Assembly (NCBI GenBank): GCA_024402505.1
Contig: JAKSTP010000021.1
Coordinates: 1-48,601 of the forward strand
Origin: Treponema sp.
Lineage (GTDB): Bacteria; Spirochaetota; Spirochaetia; Treponematales; Treponemataceae
Direction: 5' to 3'
DNA length: 48,601 nucleotides
Shown here one piece after another: positions 15,343 through 23,953 of the stretch; positions within the stretch are counted from its first letter, which is position 1; the number at the start of each line of letters is the position of its first letter. The translations under genes and the position numbers were made by a program. The notes beneath the pieces are model-generated. The model was given only the letters and a program-made list of their open reading frames with translations, searched no databases and was not told where the DNA came from.

Positions 15343-15371
15343 TTGTCAAGGGGGAATTTTACCTATATAAT
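15343..15371 (+). promoter_or_regulatory. rsmI promoter, -35 shared with the divergent gene
   Basis: TTGTCA (15343-15348), a 17-bp spacer and TATAAT (15366-15371), then exactly 6 nt to the GTG start of rsmI. TTGTCAA read on the other strand is TTGACAA, a -35 candidate for the DUF4867 gene, so polymerases for the two genes should compete for the same bases. Confidence 0.82.
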
Positions 15372-15377
15372 AGACTC

Positions 15378-16088
15378 GTGGCAGAACTATACATTGTTGG
15401 AACTCCCATTGGAAATTTGGGTGACATTACTTACCGCGCAGTTGAAACACTTAAAAATGTTGATGCAATTGCCTGTGAAGACACACGACACACACTCCAG
15501 CTGCTGAATCACCTGGAAATCAAAAAACCTTTGATCTCCTGCCGTGCCCAGAATGAAAGAACTGCCAGCGAAAAGATTATTGATCTTCTTCGGGAAGGAA
15601 AATCCGTGGCTTACGCCAGCGACGCGGGAACACCGGGCATCAGTGATCCTGGAGCCGTTCTGTGCGACTGTGTTCGTGAAGCAGGATTTACCATTGTTCC
15701 AATTCCCGGTCCAAGTGCCTTTGCCACATTGGTAAGTGCAGCCGGATCCGGTGGAAAAACCCTGATTTTTGAAGGCTTTCTTTCGGTAAAACCTGGAAAA
15801 CGCCGTTCAAGACTTCGGGAACTTCTTGCAACGGGAGACGCCGTAATTGTTTACGAATCTCCCTTCAGAATTGTTAAACTTCTTACGGATATTGCCGATA
15901 TTGATAGTAAGCGGCGGGTAGTTGTAGGAAGGGAACTGACAAAGCTCCACGAAGAGATTGTCAGCGGGTCAGCCGAAGAGTTACGGGACGATTTTGCAGG
16001 ACGCTCCAGCATTAAAGGAGAGTTCGCAGTTTTCATCTCCGGAACTAAAAATACTATTCAGAATTCTGATGAATCTGCCGATAATTAA
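15378..16088 (+). CDS. rsmI: 16S rRNA 2'-O-methyltransferase RsmI
   Basis: 236 residues; methylates the ribose of C1402 in 16S rRNA using S-adenosylmethionine. Diagnostic segments are YIVGTPIGNLGDITYRA near the N-terminus, ACEDTRHT, and SDAGTPGISDPG (tetrapyrrole-methylase fold, AdoMet loop). The start is GTG, with no Shine-Dalgarno; the -10 box ends 6 nt before it, so the mRNA should be leaderless. FlgM follows after 21 bp and may share the transcript. Confidence 0.95.
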   Translation: MAELYIVGTPIGNLGDITYRAVETLKNVDAIACEDTRHTLQLLNHLEIKKPLISCRAQNERTASEKIIDLLREGKSVAYASDAGTPGISDPGAVLCDCVREAGFTIVPIPGPSAFATLVSAAGSGGKTLIFEGFLSVKPGKRRSRLRELLATGDAVIVYESPFRIVKLLTDIADIDSKRRVVVGRELTKLHEEIVSGSAEELRDDFAGRSSIKGEFAVFISGTKNTIQNSDESADN

Positions 16089-16109
16089 AAGGTAGAGGGG
16101 TAGGACGAT

Positions 16110-16397
16110 ATGATGATTGACAAAATTGGTGGAATTAATCCTCTGAACAACGTGCAGAATACTCGTAAGACTGCCAGCGTTTCCAAACCAGCTTTCGAAG
16201 CTGATGAAGTTTCAGTATCACCTGAAGCAATGGCAAAAGCTGAAGAGTATTACCTTTCAAAAGTAGCTGCCGAAACACCAGACGTTCGTGCTGACCGTGT
16301 AGCTGAAGTGAAAGCAAAAATCAAAGATCCGTCATATTTGAATGACGCTGTTATCAAATCTGCAGCTGAAGGAATTATGGCAAGTTTTGGTCTCTAA
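16110..16397 (+). CDS. flgM: Anti-sigma-28 factor FlgM
   Basis: 95 residues (94 if the second ATG is used). The segment VSVSPEAMAKAEEYY, then DVRADRVAEVKAKIKD and a C-terminal helix NDAVIKSAAEGIMASFGL match FlgM, which binds and holds sigma-28 (FliA) until flagellar hook completion. The N-terminal ~30 residues are low complexity, consistent with the disordered secreted part of FlgM. AGGGG and AGGA precede the start. A terminator follows within 50 bp. This places a flagellar checkpoint gene downstream of rsmI, away from any flagellar cluster visible here. Confidence 0.88.
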   Translation: MMIDKIGGINPLNNVQNTRKTASVSKPAFEADEVSVSPEAMAKAEEYYLSKVAAETPDVRADRVAEVKAKIKDPSYLNDAVIKSAAEGIMASFGL

Positions 16398-16442
16398 GCC
16401 AAATCCCTGATTCAAACTAAAATTCAAATTAATGTAGAAAAG

Positions 16443-16469
16443 GGCGGAACCATGTTTCCGTCTTTTTTT
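16443..16469 (+). terminator. Rho-independent terminator after flgM
   Basis: A 7-bp stem GGCGGAA/TTCCGTC (one G-U) with a 6-base loop, immediately followed by seven T residues. The next gene has its own GGAG at 16473-16476. Confidence 0.82.
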
Positions 16470-16482
16470 ATTGGAGAAACAA

Positions 16483-17631
16483 ATGTCTGATTTTATTTTC
16501 CGTATGTCACCTAATATCATTCTTGGAAGTTATTCTTTGAGCCGCCTTGGACAGATGGCTTTGGAATACGGTACACGTTATCTGGTCATCATGGACCCTA
16601 TTCTTTCAGATCTTAATCTGGCCGAAAAAGTAAGCACTTCCCTGGATGAACGAAAGATTGAATGTATTAAATACGGAGAACTGACAGAAGGTTCATCAAC
16701 AAAAACTATCGAAAGAGCACTCTCTTTGGCACGGGAAGGCCATGTTCACGGTGTAATTGCCGTAGGCGGAAAAAAAGCCTTGAATATTGGACGTGCTGTT
16801 GCCGCTTTCTACAACGAAATCCACGATCTTTACAGCTTTGTTGACGGTGCTACTCCAAACACCACTCCTCTTCCATGTATCTGCGTTCCATCAACCTACA
16901 CATATCCTTTTGTATTTACAAATGAAATTCCTGTAAAAGATGCCCGATCAAACCGACAGGTTATCCTTAAGGTTCAGTCAAACATCTGCCGCCTGTGTCT
17001 TGTTGATCCAAACATGATGCTCACTTTTACAAAGAACCAGAAAATGGCTATCAGTCTGGAAACAATTGCCATGGCCATGGAAGCCTATCTTTCACAGAAA
17101 GCCACTTTCTTCAGCGACATGTTCGTAGAAAAAGCAATGCAGCTTATGTCTTACGGCATGGATGGTTCCCCTACTCTTGAAGTTACCACACCAGAAGAAG
17201 TACTTCTTACTCAGGCAGGCTGTATGGCTTCAGTTGCCGCCGCCTCAAGTTCCCTTGGAGTTGGAAGTCTTCTTTCCCTTACAATCAATGCACGTAACCG
17301 CCTGTCAAAACCACTGGTTTCATCAATTCTTCTGCCATACACTATTGAAGATGCAATGAAATATAAGGTGGACCGTCTGGACAAACTGGCACACATTCTC
17401 CGCTATGCCGATGAAGATACTCACGGTGAAGATGCTGCCCAGGCCTTTGCCGAAAATGTAAGACAGCGTCTGGCTCAGGAAAACATGCCTGCCCGACTGA
17501 AAGACCTTCAGCTTACAATGGAACAGCTGGCTTTGTGTGCAGAAGATGCAGGTCAGATTGAGATTGTAAACAAACTGCCTCGAAGCATGACAAGCGACGA
17601 CCTGTTCGAAATCATTAAAACTGCATACTAA
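16483..17631 (+). CDS. Iron-ADH-fold protein lacking its metal ligands
   Basis: 382 residues with the overall plan of group-III iron-containing alcohol dehydrogenases, but degenerate. In active members the metal is held by Asp-x3-His in DALTHAIEAY and by two later His. Here the first site reads ETIAMAMEAY (E193 and M197), and by spacing from ILLP the later two become S262 and K276. The cofactor-loop motif GGGSxxDxxK reads GGKKALNIGR, and the PTTAGTGSE loop reads PSTYTYPFVFTNE. Metal-dependent oxidoreduction is therefore unlikely; binding of a sugar phosphate or nucleotide, or a structural role, is possible. The ATG at 16483 has GGAG at proper spacing. Function unknown. Confidence 0.75.
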   Translation: MSDFIFRMSPNIILGSYSLSRLGQMALEYGTRYLVIMDPILSDLNLAEKVSTSLDERKIECIKYGELTEGSSTKTIERALSLAREGHVHGVIAVGGKKALNIGRAVAAFYNEIHDLYSFVDGATPNTTPLPCICVPSTYTYPFVFTNEIPVKDARSNRQVILKVQSNICRLCLVDPNMMLTFTKNQKMAISLETIAMAMEAYLSQKATFFSDMFVEKAMQLMSYGMDGSPTLEVTTPEEVLLTQAGCMASVAAASSSLGVGSLLSLTINARNRLSKPLVSSILLPYTIEDAMKYKVDRLDKLAHILRYADEDTHGEDAAQAFAENVRQRLAQENMPARLKDLQLTMEQLALCAEDAGQIEIVNKLPRSMTSDDLFEIIKTAY

Positions 17632-17679
17632 AATTACTGCACACCTGAATTACAGCGGTCCGCACTAGGAGACTTGGCT

Positions 17680-18531
17680 TTGATAGATCCACGGAAACTT
17701 TTTCAGCTGGAAGGCGGTCAGAAACGACGAAAACTGGCATTGACCTTTGGCGCACTGGAACGGGATATTAACGGAATGGCAGAAAAAGGGATGGAATACA
17801 CCTTTTCTTCCATGACCCGTGCCGACTACACAAAAGAGATTACTAAAATCCTTCTGAAGGACCCAAAACTTACTCCCGAAGCAGCAGAAGAACTTGAAAA
17901 TCTTCTTAAAGCAGAACCTTTTGATGAACTGGCTCTCTGCAATCGGGCACGGCATCATCTTCTGGCCATAATCGGAACTTTTCCTGCAGAATGGGACCTG
18001 ATTATTGCACCTCACGCAGCACCTACCGACGAAAACGGACTTGTAGTTAAACGGGACTTTTACCCGGGAGTTTGTGTTTACGCCGAAGATATCCGATCTC
18101 CTTTCAACATTGGATCCATCTTCCGTACTGCAGAAGGCATGGGGGCCCACAAGGTTTATGTTTCGCCTTTCTGTATTGATCCGGAACAGCCTAGAGCCGT
18201 TAGAAGCGGAATGGGATGCATTGAAACTATGGGGTGGGAACGTCTTTCACTGGATGAACTGCCAGAAGATCTGCCGGTTTTTGCGCTGGAAACAGGGGGC
18301 ACACCAATAGACGAATTTGTTTTCCCTGAAAAAGGCATCTGTGTAATTGGATCGGAAGAACTGGGAGTTAGTCCACAGGCACTGAAACGCTGCACCTACG
18401 GAACTGTTACAATCCCTATGAAAGGATTAAAGGCCTCCTTAAATGTAGGTGTGGCCTTTGGAATCCTGATGGAAAAATGGTGTGAAAGTCTGCGGACAAA
18501 AACTGCTGTTTCTTCCACACCAGATAAATAA
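17680..18531 (+). CDS. TrmH/SpoU-family RNA 2'-O-methyltransferase
   Basis: 283 residues. An N-terminal ~110-residue helical domain precedes a SpoU domain with its three motifs: RSPFNIGSIFRTAEGMGA (motif 1), GSEELGVSP (motif 2) and IPMKGLKASLNVGVAFGILM (motif 3, knot and AdoMet pocket). It probably methylates a tRNA or rRNA ribose; the exact target is not readable. There is no ATG: TTG occurs at 17674 and 17680, and AGGAG at 17667-17671 is 2 and 8 nt from them, so the second TTG is preferred. It follows the iron-ADH-like gene by about 50 bp. Confidence 0.88.
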   Translation: MIDPRKLFQLEGGQKRRKLALTFGALERDINGMAEKGMEYTFSSMTRADYTKEITKILLKDPKLTPEAAEELENLLKAEPFDELALCNRARHHLLAIIGTFPAEWDLIIAPHAAPTDENGLVVKRDFYPGVCVYAEDIRSPFNIGSIFRTAEGMGAHKVYVSPFCIDPEQPRAVRSGMGCIETMGWERLSLDELPEDLPVFALETGGTPIDEFVFPEKGICVIGSEELGVSPQALKRCTYGTVTIPMKGLKASLNVGVAFGILMEKWCESLRTKTAVSSTPDK

Positions 18532-18548
18532 TCTGAATTTCCGGCAAT

Positions 18549-18824
18549 CTACATTATTACCAGGACTCTGGCTACGTAAACTACCTTTGTTTCTTTGTTG
18601 AAGCCGAAGAAAACACCGAAGCAGGATGTTTTCATAAAGCGAACGCCTTTTGAAATCCAAGGTTCTTCTTCGTAAAATGGATATCGTTCCGGCAAGTTTT
18701 CAAGGCCCTTGATGTGAGTTTCAAGTTCTGCCAGAGCCACCGGTTTTGTTCCCCGGAAATTTTTGAAGATTGTTTCCAGATCTTTTTCTGCCTGTGCTGA
18801 AAGCTTTACTGTATATTTTATCAT
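18549..18824 (-). CDS. RelE/ParE-family toxin
   Basis: 91 residues. MIKYTVKLSAQAEKDLETIFKNF is the usual first strand and helix of the RelE/ParE fold, followed by a GLENLPERYPFYEEEPW segment and a C-terminal strand VVYVARVLVIM. Most relatives end RVxYxxRD, so the last residues here are unusual and might mark a slightly altered C-terminus. Whether it cuts ribosome-bound mRNA or inhibits gyrase cannot be decided. Separated by 14 bp from its antitoxin gene. Confidence 0.83.
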   Translation of the reverse strand: MIKYTVKLSAQAEKDLETIFKNFRGTKPVALAELETHIKGLENLPERYPFYEEEPWISKGVRFMKTSCFGVFFGFNKETKVVYVARVLVIM

Positions 18825-18838
18825 ACTCGTTTCCGTTG

Positions 18839-19135
18839 TTAGTTGTGCAACTGGGCAAAAATTGTACCGGCAGGAATTGTGCGGCCTTCTTTAATGTCAT
18901 CAAGACCCTTGTTAAGCTCATCTTCAAACTGTGCTTCAGTCATTGGATCTACTTTTACGTTTTCTTCAGGAAGTTTCAGGCTGAATGGAATACCGCGGTT
19001 CAAAATAATCTGTTTGTACATAAGAGTAATAACTCCCGAAGCGGTAAGTCCCAGAGAATCAATGATCATTTCTGCTTCCTGTTTTAGTTCAGGATCGATT
19101 CTGCAGTTAATACTTACAGTCTTTGCTTTAGCCAT
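18839..19135 (-). CDS. RelB/DinJ-family antitoxin
   Basis: 98 residues starting MAKAKTVSINCRIDPELKQEAEMII, a ribbon-helix-helix DNA-binding segment followed by SLGLTASGVITLMYKQIILNRGIPFSL, typical of RelB/DinJ. The C-terminal tail EDELNKGLDDIKEGRT would contact the toxin. An ATG 12 bases further upstream is in frame, but GGGGGC lies between the two, at correct spacing for the start used here. First gene of the two-gene module. Confidence 0.87.
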   Translation of the reverse strand: MAKAKTVSINCRIDPELKQEAEMIIDSLGLTASGVITLMYKQIILNRGIPFSLKLPEENVKVDPMTEAQFEDELNKGLDDIKEGRTIPAGTIFAQLHN

Positions 19136-19180
19136 AATAGCCCCCAAAAATGTAAAAAATGTCTATTTATTATAAACCCA

Positions 19181-20908
19181 TTATCCCAGTTTTTCCAGTT
19201 TTCTGTTCAGCTCAATCATACGGGCATGAAGATGATGATCTACGGCCTGGTGTTCAATTATTCCCAAAGCTTCGTTGCCGGCACCAACAATAGGCACTGC
19301 ATCAATATCGTGTTCCTCGTAAATCTTATAAACTTCCGGAACAGGCATTTCTGGTGCGCAGGTTACAACAGGACGGTCCATAATATCTACAGCCAGCATG
19401 CTTTCTGCAAAATCCCCAAGCTGCATAACTTCCTTAAGGTGTTCCAGGGAAATAATACCGATGAGCATACCCTTGTCGTTCCGGACAACATAATTCAGGT
19501 TTGGAGTGTGACTGAAGGAATCAAGGATTTCTGCAATGGTAGTTGTTTCTTCCACAATGGCAGGTGAATCCTTGGAACAGACGTTGCTCTGGCCCCACAT
19601 AATGTCCTGAACCCGAGTATTTTTTTCGATATCTTCAACTGTTACGTTAAGACCAACTTCTCCGGCTTTTGTAACTCCCATTTTTACGCAGATTGGACCA
19701 AGAAGCTGAACAATGAAGGTGGTAGCAGTAATAATCAGAAGGATCTGAGGCCCGATTGTGTCCGGGAAATCGTTTCCTGCCGCAATGGAAAGACCAATGG
19801 CAACTCCCGCCTGGGAAAGAAGGCAGAAAGGCAGATATTTCTGAACGGTTTTTGGTGCGTGGGTAATCCAGGCCCCGAAGGTAGATCCAATGGATTTTCC
19901 AATTGTGCGGCCAGCTACGTAAAGCAAAGCCAGCAGTCCCAGGAAAGGAGTAATAATCCAGATGTTGAGTTTTGCACCTACAAGAACAAAGAACAGAACG
20001 TAAACTGGCGGCGTAAATTTTGAAACCAGATTGAAGACGGCTTTTGTTTTTCCACGGCTGAAGTTTATCATGAAAAATCCCAGGGACATGGCTGCAAGAA
20101 TATTATCAAAATTGAAGATTTCGCACACGCCTGTACAAAGGAAAAGGGAACCGAGAGCAAAAGACAAGGTTCGTCCTTCATCGTTTACAATGTGTTTTAA
20201 AATACGGCTCAATACAAACCCACAGGCTACCCCAATGGCAATGGAACCGAAAATATCCCGGGCAATGGCAAGAAGCTGGATTCCAAAAGATGCAACGTTT
20301 CCGCCCAAAAGGTTTCCTGCAATTGTTGATGCCACTGTATAAAGAATAAGGGCAACTGCATCGTCCATGGCCACAATACCGTAAATGGTAGTTGTTAAAG
20401 GTCCACGGGTTCTGTATTCCACAAGAACATCAGTGGTAGCGGCAGGAGCTGTAGCTGCACAAATGGCACCAAGAATAATTCCAAGGCTTACGGCCAGAAT
20501 CACATTCTTTGTAAAAAGCCAGACTACCAGTGTGATAACGCTGCTTACAATAATGGCAGGTACAATTGATTCAAAGATCAGTATGCTTACAAACTGCTTT
20601 CCGTATTTTTTAATGGTTTCAATCTTCAATTCTCCGCCAACAAGAAAACCGATCATGGAAAGTGCCACTGTAGAAACCGGGTTCATGGCAGAAATAACCG
20701 CCGGTTCCAGAATGCGGAAACCAGAACTTCCAATAAAAATGCCGATTACAATATAACCTACAACCTGAGGAATCTTAAGTTTCTGAAAAAGCCATCCACC
20801 AACGGCGCCAAAAAACATGATGATTCCCAGAAGAAGAACAAGCTGTGTTCCGTAAAGCTGCCAGAAATGCAAGCCCTGTGGAATAAGATGTGAAATAGGA
20901 TTATCCAT
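19181..20908 (-). CDS. CPA2-family cation:proton antiporter with C-terminal CBS pair
   Basis: 575 residues. Residues ~20-405 contain about 12 membrane segments of the Na+/H+ exchanger fold, including PQVVGYIVIGIFIGSSG and the AMDDAVALILYT segment with the paired Asp used for ion exchange. Residues ~425-565 carry two CBS repeats (VQDIMWGQSNV..., VDIMDRPVVTC...EEHDIDAVPIVGAG), which usually bind adenine nucleotides and gate activity. GGAG precedes the ATG. Divergent from mscS: an osmotic/ion-handling pair driven from a shared intergenic region. Confidence 0.9.
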   Translation of the reverse strand: MDNPISHLIPQGLHFWQLYGTQLVLLLGIIMFFGAVGGWLFQKLKIPQVVGYIVIGIFIGSSGFRILEPAVISAMNPVSTVALSMIGFLVGGELKIETIKKYGKQFVSILIFESIVPAIIVSSVITLVVWLFTKNVILAVSLGIILGAICAATAPAATTDVLVEYRTRGPLTTTIYGIVAMDDAVALILYTVASTIAGNLLGGNVASFGIQLLAIARDIFGSIAIGVACGFVLSRILKHIVNDEGRTLSFALGSLFLCTGVCEIFNFDNILAAMSLGFFMINFSRGKTKAVFNLVSKFTPPVYVLFFVLVGAKLNIWIITPFLGLLALLYVAGRTIGKSIGSTFGAWITHAPKTVQKYLPFCLLSQAGVAIGLSIAAGNDFPDTIGPQILLIITATTFIVQLLGPICVKMGVTKAGEVGLNVTVEDIEKNTRVQDIMWGQSNVCSKDSPAIVEETTTIAEILDSFSHTPNLNYVVRNDKGMLIGIISLEHLKEVMQLGDFAESMLAVDIMDRPVVTCAPEMPVPEVYKIYEEHDIDAVPIVGAGNEALGIIEHQAVDHHLHARMIELNRKLEKLG

Positions 20909-20938
20909 AAAACAAAGGTACTCCGAAAACTTACTTCC

Positions 20939-20979
20939 ATTTTAGCGAATTTGAAAAGCCTTGTCATATCTGCTATAAT
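20939..20979. promoter_or_regulatory. Overlapping divergent promoters of the antiporter and mscS
   Basis: Plus strand: TTGAAA (20951-20956), 17 bp, TATAAT (20974-20979). Minus strand: ATGACA (20967-20962), 17 bp, TAAAAT (20944-20939). The two footprints interlock, so initiation in one direction should exclude the other. Confidence 0.72.
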
Positions 20980-21014
20980 TTTTGGACATTTTGGACTTTT
21001 TTGGAGTATTAATT

Positions 21015-21854
21015 ATGAATGAAATCTTACCTGAAGCTACCATTGAACAGATCAGCACTTTTACAAAATGGATTAAAAGTTTCCTTACATGGGATAATCT
21101 TTTGAAAGTTGTTATTGCCGTTGTTGTTCTTCTGGTATTGTGGATTATTTACCGCCTGGTTATTCGCGGAGTTAAACGTGTTAAATCAGAAAAAATGACA
21201 CTCAACCGCCAGCAAATGATTATGCGCGCTATAAAATACGCCTACTGGATTCTGGTTGTTATGTATGTTCTGAGCCTTTTTGGTGTAAAACTTTCCGCCA
21301 TCTGGGGTGCAGCTGGAATTGCCGGAGTGGCCATTGGTTTCGCCGCCCAGACTTCTGTAAGCAATCTGATTTCAGGTCTGTTTGTTATTACGGAAGGTTC
21401 TCTTAAAGTTGGTGATTTTATTATTGTTGACGGAGTTTCAGGTATTGTTGATGAGATTAAACTGATTTCCATCCGCATTCACACTCTGGACAATCAGATG
21501 ATTCGTATTCCTAACAGCAAGATTATTGATTCAAGCATGACCAACAACTCTTACCATTCAAAACGCCGTATGACATTGAACGTAAGTGTTGCCTACGATA
21601 CAGACATGCCAAAAGCCCTTGAAGCCCTTGAAAAAGCCCCTGGACTTTGCGACAAGGTTCTTACCGATCCAGCTCCTGCCGTATGGTACGACGGTTTTGG
21701 TGCCAGCGGAATCAACATGACAGTTGCCTACTGGTTTAACTCAGCCGATCTTGTTGCAGCCAAAAACCAGATGTACTGCGCCATGAAAAAAGTGTTTGAC
21801 GACGCAGGCATTGAAATCCCTTACAACAAACTGGACGTAAATCTTCTTAAATAG
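21015..21854 (+). CDS. mscS: Small-conductance mechanosensitive channel MscS
   Basis: 279 residues. Three N-terminal membrane helices, then the pore helix and glycine/alanine stretch IWGAAGIAGVAIGFAAQTSVSNLISGLFVITEG, which is the MscS signature, followed by the beta domain (VGDFIIVDGVSGIVDEIKL...IPNSKI). It opens under membrane tension to release solutes on hypo-osmotic shock. The start has GGAG 8 nt upstream. The HD gene begins 15 bp after the stop. Confidence 0.94.
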   Translation: MNEILPEATIEQISTFTKWIKSFLTWDNLLKVVIAVVVLLVLWIIYRLVIRGVKRVKSEKMTLNRQQMIMRAIKYAYWILVVMYVLSLFGVKLSAIWGAAGIAGVAIGFAAQTSVSNLISGLFVITEGSLKVGDFIIVDGVSGIVDEIKLISIRIHTLDNQMIRIPNSKIIDSSMTNNSYHSKRRMTLNVSVAYDTDMPKALEALEKAPGLCDKVLTDPAPAVWYDGFGASGINMTVAYWFNSADLVAAKNQMYCAMKKVFDDAGIEIPYNKLDVNLLK

Positions 21855-21869
21855 TATTCTTCTTACCTG

Positions 21870-22976
21870 ATGAATCAGTTTGACGAATTAACATGGCAGG
21901 CAGTTTTGGGCCTCTATCCTGAACGCAAATATTCAATTTCCGAATATTTTGACATTCTGAACGGAGACCAGGAACTGCCTGACTTTTTAAATAATTATCT
22001 TTCCCTTCCACTTATGACCCGCCTTAAAAAGATCGGGCTTTTGTGCGGAACCGACTGGACTCCCCTTTACAAGAACCGCTTTTATTATTCCCGATACGAT
22101 CACAGTCTGGGAGTTGCCCTTATTGTGTGGCATTTTACAAAAGATAAGGCACAGACTCTGGCAGGGCTTTTCCACGATATTTCAACGCCAGTTTTCAGTC
22201 ACGTTGCAGATTTCAGAAAAGGTGATGCCCTTACCCAAAGTGCCACTGAAGCTCCCAATGCCATCATGCTTAAAGAAGACAAAGATCTTCCAGGGCTTCT
22301 TGCAGAAGACGGGCTTACCCTTGATCAGATAAGCGATTATCACAAATATCCTGTTGCCGACAATGAAATTCCCCAGCTTTCTGCAGACCGCCTTGAATAC
22401 ATGTTTCCTTCGGGCATGGCTTTGGAAGGCAGCTGGACCATGGAAGAAATCCGCCGGGTTTACAATGACCTTGCAGTTCTAAAAAATGAAGACGGAATTG
22501 ATGAACTTGGTTTTCAATCCATGGAAGAGGCCGAACTTTACTGCTACCGTTTTGCAAACACAGGCCATATCCTTCAGCTGAACGAAAACAAACTTACCCT
22601 GCAGCTGCTAGCCGAAGTGTGCCGTCTTGCCCTTGAAGCTGGTCTTGTATGTGAAGAAGATTTTTTTGTCCTTGGGGAAAGTGATGTAATGGACCGTTTT
22701 GATGATTATGCCCGCCGCTTTCCAAAAGAAAAGTTTTCGATTTATTACCGTACCTTCCGCAGCATGACTTCCATTGAACACACAGAAGCTGCTCTTCCGG
22801 CTGAAACTCATTTTTGCGTCAACCTTAAGGTAAAACAGCGCTACATTAATCCTCTGGTTCTTGTTGATGGAAAGCCACGGCGCCTTGGTGACGTGTCGGA
22901 AAAAGCCAGAAAAATTATCGACGATTTTTTAACTTACAAAGACACGACATTTGGGTGCGTAAAACTTGTATTTTAA
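21870..22976 (+). CDS. HD-domain phosphohydrolase
   Basis: 368 residues. The HD signature is present: H in RYDHSLGVALI, then GLFHDISTPVFSHVAD with the HD pair, and a later Asp in SADRLEYMF. The H...HD...D arrangement resembles dNTP triphosphohydrolase-like HD proteins, suggesting hydrolysis of a nucleotide phosphate, but the substrate is unknown. No Shine-Dalgarno before the ATG; it sits 15 bp behind mscS and is probably co-transcribed. Confidence 0.85.
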   Translation: MNQFDELTWQAVLGLYPERKYSISEYFDILNGDQELPDFLNNYLSLPLMTRLKKIGLLCGTDWTPLYKNRFYYSRYDHSLGVALIVWHFTKDKAQTLAGLFHDISTPVFSHVADFRKGDALTQSATEAPNAIMLKEDKDLPGLLAEDGLTLDQISDYHKYPVADNEIPQLSADRLEYMFPSGMALEGSWTMEEIRRVYNDLAVLKNEDGIDELGFQSMEEAELYCYRFANTGHILQLNENKLTLQLLAEVCRLALEAGLVCEEDFFVLGESDVMDRFDDYARRFPKEKFSIYYRTFRSMTSIEHTEAALPAETHFCVNLKVKQRYINPLVLVDGKPRRLGDVSEKARKIIDDFLTYKDTTFGCVKLVF

Positions 22977-23006
22977 AATGCCAGCTGGACCTTTTTTTTT
23001 GTTTTT

Positions 23007-23103
23007 TCACACGGATTTGTTCGCTCCTACGGAGCTCACGTTTGTTTAAGGGTGTTTTTCAAAAAATCCCGCGAAGTCCGTAGGACGGAGCCAATCCGTG
23101 TGA
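23007..23103. repeat. 97-bp branched palindromic element
   Basis: Arms 23007-23035 and 23076-23103 are inverted near-copies (TCACACGGATT outer part, TCCTACGGA inner part). Each arm contains its own small hairpin (CTCC-TAC-GGAG; GTCC-GTA-GGAC), and the middle has a third (GGGTGTTTTT/AAAAAATCCC). It resembles a REP/BIME-type intergenic element. It lies between the convergent HD gene and nth and could also act as a terminator; a nine-T run sits just before it. Confidence 0.68.
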
Positions 23104-23136
23104 CCTGAAAATAAAAACTTTTCCCCTTCTCTGAAT

Positions 23137-23769
23137 TTACATATTTTTCTTACAGATATCTGCAAGGGGACAATTTTCGCATTTGGGATTTCTGGCGGTA
23201 CAGGTGTATCGGCCGTGAAGCAGAAGCCAGTGATGGGCGTGGTAGGCAAATTCTTCCGGAACTTTTTTCAATAAATCTTCTTCCACCTTATTTGGTGTAG
23301 AACCGTCAGAAAGGCCCAGTTTGTGACTTACCCGGAAAATGTGGGTATCCACAGGCATTGTTGGCATTTTGAAATAAACGTTCTGCACAACATTGGCGGT
23401 TTTTTGTCCTACGCCAGGAAGACTCATCAAATCTTCTTTGGATTGTGGAACCTGTGAATTAAAATCGGAAATCAGTTTCTGACTAAGGCCTATTACGTGC
23501 TTTGCCTTGTTTTTGTAAAGGCCGATGGAACGAATGTAAGGGATAAGACCTTCTTCTCCAAGGGCGGCCATTTTTTCTGGAGTGTCGGCCACAGAAAAAA
23601 GATCTTTTGTTGCAAGATTGACGCTTTTATCGGTGGCCTGAGCACTTAGAACTACAGCAACAAGCAGTGTAAAGGCATTGGAGAATTCCAGTTCAGGTTT
23701 TGGGTCCGGGTTTGCAGCACGAAGCCGAGTGAATATTTCCTGAATTTCAGAAGGATTCAATTTTTTCAT
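23137..23769 (-). CDS. nth: Endonuclease III (DNA glycosylase/AP lyase)
   Basis: 210 residues; removes oxidised pyrimidines in base excision repair. The helix-hairpin-helix LPGVGQKTANVV carries catalytic K123, the essential Asp is D141 in PVDTHIFRVSHKLGL, and the C-terminal iron-sulfur ligands are C190, C197, C200 and C206 (C-x6-C-x2-C-x5-C). MKKLNPSEIQEIF is the natural N-terminus; an in-frame ATG 24 bases earlier falls inside the upstream palindromic repeat. No Shine-Dalgarno is seen. Confidence 0.95.
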   Translation of the reverse strand: MKKLNPSEIQEIFTRLRAANPDPKPELEFSNAFTLLVAVVLSAQATDKSVNLATKDLFSVADTPEKMAALGEEGLIPYIRSIGLYKNKAKHVIGLSQKLISDFNSQVPQSKEDLMSLPGVGQKTANVVQNVYFKMPTMPVDTHIFRVSHKLGLSDGSTPNKVEEDLLKKVPEEFAYHAHHWLLLHGRYTCTARNPKCENCPLADICKKNM

Positions 23770-23787
23770 AATAAAACGAGAGATCAA

Positions 23788-23920
23788 TGTCATCTCGAGC
23801 GTAGTCGAGAGATCTCTTTTATAAAAGATTTCTCCACTTCGGTCGAAATGACATATAGTTTATCGGCATGCCACTTCGGTCGAAATGACATATAGTTTAT
23901 CGGCATGCCACTTCGGTCGA
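23788..23920. repeat. Palindromic repeat followed by a 37-bp tandem repeat
   Basis: Bases 23788-23853 form an imperfect palindrome with TGTCAT/ATGACA ends and CTCGAGCG/CACTTCGGTCGA inner arms. Its right end is then duplicated in tandem: units starting CCACTTCGGTCGAAATGACA begin at 23834, 23871 and 23908 (period 37; the third stops after 13 bases). The element occupies most of the gap between nth and metK. Confidence 0.85.
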
Positions 23921-23953
23921 CAATTATTTTTCTAAACAGGCAGTCTGTTATCT

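Noticed and set aside
18540..18660. Frameshift at the 3' end of the RelE-type toxin gene
   Set aside because: The unusual VARVLVIM ending suggested it, but the length (91 residues) is normal and no other frame gives a clear RVxYxxRD ending.
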